A stretch of DNA of 16,659 nt, from the NCBI GenBank assembly GCA_023230535.1, contig JALNXC010000003.1, forward strand, positions 1 through 16,659, read 5' to 3'. Of the stretch, positions 14,578-16,659 are shown piece by piece. This DNA is from Alkaliphilus sp. GTDB lineage: Bacteria > Bacillota > Clostridia > Peptostreptococcales > Natronincolaceae. A program made the translations under genes and the position numbers. Each line of letters starts with the position of its first letter. Position 1 is the stretch's first letter. Under the pieces are notes generated by a model. It saw nothing but the letters and a program-made list of their open reading frames with translations, ran no database searches and was not told the DNA's origin.

Positions 14578-16110
14578 TTACTGGCTTTCTTTAAAACCCT
14601 CTTTAAATTCTACAATGGCTTCTTTTAATTCAGGTTCCACACTTATTCCAATTTCCCCGGTATTAGCAATAGAATCTACTATTTCAGGATAACATTCCTC
14701 CATAAACTTTAGAAGTTCGGCTTCAAATCGTGCTATTGATTTTATTTCTATATCGGCTAAATATTTGTTAATCACAGCATAGATTATAATTATTTGTTTC
14801 TCAACAGGCATCGGAACATGCTGCCCTTGCTTTAATATTTCCACAATTCTTTCACCATGTGCCAAACGCTCCAGCGTTTCCCTATCCAATTCCGACCCGA
14901 ATTGAGCAAAAGCCTCCAATTCCCTATATTGTGCAAGTTCAATCCTTATTCTGCCCGCCACTCGTTTCATCGCCTTAACCTGAGCATCACCGCCTACCCT
15001 CGATACCGAAATACCGGGATTTACAGCAGGCCTGATTCCGGCGTAAAAGAGTTCGGACCCCAGGAAAATTTGTCCATCCGTAATAGAAATAACATTTGTC
15101 GGAATATAGGTTGTAATATCTCCCGCCTGAGTTTCGATGATCGGCAGGGCTGTTAATGAGCCTCCGCCTTTCTCTTTACTTAACTTTGCGGCTCTTTCCA
15201 ACAATCTGCTATGCAAATAGAATACATCCCCCGGATAGGCCTCACGTCCCGGCGGCCTTCTAAGCAATAAAGACATGGCGCGGTAAGCGACCGCATGTTT
15301 GGAAAGGTCATCATATATAATCAAAGCATGCTTCCCATTTTCCAAAAATTCTTCACCCATTGCACAACCGGCATACGGTGCTATATATTGAAGTGATGCC
15401 GGATCACTGGCCGTAGCGGATACTATGATTGTATAATCCATAGCACCATGCCTTTCTAAAATATCCTGTATCTGAACTACTGTTGATTTTTTCTGCCCTA
15501 TGGCGACATATATACAAAACACATCCGTATCTTTTTGATTGATTATTGTGTCCACGGCAAGTGTTGTTTTACCCGTTTGCCTATCTCCAATGATGAGCTC
15601 CCTTTGCCCCCTGCCAATCGGAATCATGGAATCTATAGCCTTTATTCCTGTTTGCAGCGGTTGAAAAACCGGTTCTCTTTCAACAACCCCGGGTGCAATT
15701 TTTTCCACCTCACGGAATCTTGTACTCCTAATGGGGCCTTTGCCGTCTATGGGCTGCCCCAAAGGATTAACAACACGGCCTAATAAAGCTTCCCCTACGG
15801 GTACCTCTACAATCCTTTTGGTACGTCTGACCATATCCCCTTCACGAATAGAAGTATCAGGTCCCAAAAGAACACAACCAATGACATCTCTCTCAAGGTT
15901 TAGGGCTATTCCATATATTTCATTCGGAAACTCTAAGAGTTCACCCGCCATACAATTTTCAAGTCCATGAATTCTGGCAATACCGTCTCCAACCCGTATA
16001 ACGGTACCGATCTCCTTAACCTCTAATTCATCCTCATATTGCCTAACTTGTTCTCTGATAATCGAACTGATTTTCTCAATCCTCAGATCCGTTTCTGTTC
16101 TTAGATCCAT
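14578..16110 (-). CDS. atpA: ATP synthase F1 subunit alpha
   Basis: Alpha is the non-catalytic nucleotide-binding partner of beta. Walker A is GDRQTGKT (175-182), with GRGQRELIIGD just before it, and VSRVGGDAQVKAMK carries the arginine finger. The C-terminal helical domain is intact; total 510 residues. The N-terminus, MDLRTETDLRIEKISSIIRE, is about eight residues longer than the usual MxLRPEEISSIIKE start and reads like a duplicated DLR-x-E unit. This region normally docks onto the delta subunit, which is itself reduced here. The start ATG 16110 has AGAGGTGA five bases upstream and lies 17 bases after atpH. Confidence 0.98.
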   Translation of the reverse strand: MDLRTETDLRIEKISSIIREQVRQYEDELEVKEIGTVIRVGDGIARIHGLENCMAGELLEFPNEIYGIALNLERDVIGCVLLGPDTSIREGDMVRRTKRIVEVPVGEALLGRVVNPLGQPIDGKGPIRSTRFREVEKIAPGVVEREPVFQPLQTGIKAIDSMIPIGRGQRELIIGDRQTGKTTLAVDTIINQKDTDVFCIYVAIGQKKSTVVQIQDILERHGAMDYTIIVSATASDPASLQYIAPYAGCAMGEEFLENGKHALIIYDDLSKHAVAYRAMSLLLRRPPGREAYPGDVFYLHSRLLERAAKLSKEKGGGSLTALPIIETQAGDITTYIPTNVISITDGQIFLGSELFYAGIRPAVNPGISVSRVGGDAQVKAMKRVAGRIRIELAQYRELEAFAQFGSELDRETLERLAHGERIVEILKQGQHVPMPVEKQIIIIYAVINKYLADIEIKSIARFEAELLKFMEECYPEIVDSIANTGEIGISVEPELKEAIVEFKEGFKESQ

Positions 16111-16127
16111 TCATATCACCTCTGTTC

Positions 16128-16484
16128 CTATACCAAATTTTTGACTTGTAATATTTGCATCTGTATTTCCTCAAGCCGGCTTTTTATTGTTTTGTCCAAT
16201 ACTTTGTCTCCTATCTTTAGAAACGCTCCCCCGATAATCTTCTTATCAACTTTATTTCTCAATTTCACGTCTTCTCCCAAAGACCTGGAGAGGGTCACTT
16301 CTAATTCAGTTAACATTTCACTGCTTAAAGGTACAGCGGTGACAACCACGGCTTGCACTGCTTTTCTGCCGACTCCTGTCAGTTCTACATACTCCTCGAC
16401 AATTGATTTAATGTCATATTTTTTTTCATCAGGAATAATTTCAGAAAGAGCTTTTGCATATTTTCTTGATATTAATTTTCCCAT
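16128..16484 (-). CDS. atpH: ATP synthase F1 subunit delta, lacking most of the N-terminal domain
   Basis: Delta clamps the peripheral stalk (b subunits) to the top of F1. The usual length is about 175-185 residues; this one has 118. The first helix start is present (LISRKYAKALSEI, 4-16), but the sequence then jumps to what is normally the end of the N-terminal helical bundle, IVEEYVELTGVGRKAV (28-43). The C-terminal domain follows intact: VVVTAVPLS (46-54), LGEDVKLRNKVDKKIIGGAFLKIGDKVLDKTIKSRLEE (69-106). About 60 residues of the alpha-binding bundle are therefore missing without any frameshift. The ATG 16484 follows AGGTAGGGGA, and the start overlaps the end of atpF by 13 bases. The deletion may be real or an assembly collapse. 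Confidence 0.9.
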   Translation of the reverse strand: MGKLISRKYAKALSEIIPDEKKYDIKSIVEEYVELTGVGRKAVQAVVVTAVPLSSEMLTELEVTLSRSLGEDVKLRNKVDKKIIGGAFLKIGDKVLDKTIKSRLEEIQMQILQVKNLV

Positions 16485-16659
16485 TGTACGTCCCCTACCT
16501 CATCAATAAATTGCTGTATCATATTTTGATGCGAAATTTCATCTAACTCCTTTTCTATAACCTTTGACGCCACAGCAATAACTAAAGAAGAAATTTCAGT
16601 CTTTACCTCTTCCAGCATTCTTTGTTTGTCTCCCTCAATTTGTAATTTTGCTTTTTCTA
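16472..16659 (-). CDS. atpF: ATP synthase F0 subunit b, C-terminal part (5' end outside window)
   Basis: The last 62 codons of subunit b are present, reading EKAKLQIEGDKQRMLEEVKT, then EISSLVIAVASKVIEKELDE and a tail ending DVQWEN before TAA at 16474-16472. This is the charged alpha-helical peripheral-stalk region; ASKVIEKELDE is the typical delta-binding end. The membrane segment and start lie beyond the window. The stop codon lies 13 bases inside atpH in another frame, implying translational coupling. Confidence 0.92.
   Translation of the reverse strand, partial: EKAKLQIEGDKQRMLEEVKTEISSLVIAVASKVIEKELDEISHQNMIQQFIDEVGDVQWEN

Overview
The window looks like a chromosomal segment of a low-GC Gram-positive bacterium, most likely class Clostridia (Bacillota). 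The signs are strong AGGAGG/GGGAGG-type ribosome binding sites, frequent TTG and GTG starts, the clostridial type of NAD-dependent DNA ligase (with a WSLDKC motif), a DUF1461/TIGR01906 membrane protein, a NusG domain II protein, a secreted copper-amine-oxidase-like stalk protein, and a Cys-rich mini-protein of a kind common in Clostridia. No phage, integrase, CRISPR array, rRNA or tRNA is visible. I do not see a complete new system. The unusual features are a few damaged or compacted housekeeping genes, a DarT-like orphan and several short repeat families.

Layout, right to left because almost everything reads on the minus strand. Bases 16659-11691 hold the F-type ATP synthase genes atpF (3' part), atpH, atpA, atpG, atpD and atpC, ending in a hairpin terminator at 11655-11685. 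The delta subunit AtpH is only 118 residues because most of its N-terminal domain is missing. A lone plus-strand gene (11230-11658, NusG domain II membrane protein) converges on atpC. Its upstream region holds three imperfect copies of a GTCCCC-type repeat and a plausible promoter.

Bases 10703-2816 form a DNA-repair and translation cluster: pcrA, ligA, a SAM methyltransferase, a YkoF-like thiamine-binding protein, a DUF1461 membrane protein, gatC and gatA. gatC was not called as one gene because a single in-frame TAA interrupts it; the frame is otherwise intact. gatB, the usual next gene, is absent. The ligA-methyltransferase spacer consists of degenerate 23-bp tandem repeats. Copies of a dispersed intergenic repeat flank pcrA on both sides.

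Bases 2809-1 hold a 55-residue Cys-rich protein on the plus strand (2642-2809), which is below the usual gene-calling size. On the minus strand follow an orphan protein with features of the DarT/ADP-ribosyltransferase fold, a PurM/HypE-like AIR-synthase family protein with its own extended -10 promoter and a good terminator, and the N-terminal part of a secreted stalk-domain protein that runs off the window.

Functionally, PcrA and LigA serve DNA repair and replication, GatA/GatC serve tRNA-dependent amide formation, and the atp genes make the rotary ATPase. The smaller genes between them have no clear joint role.
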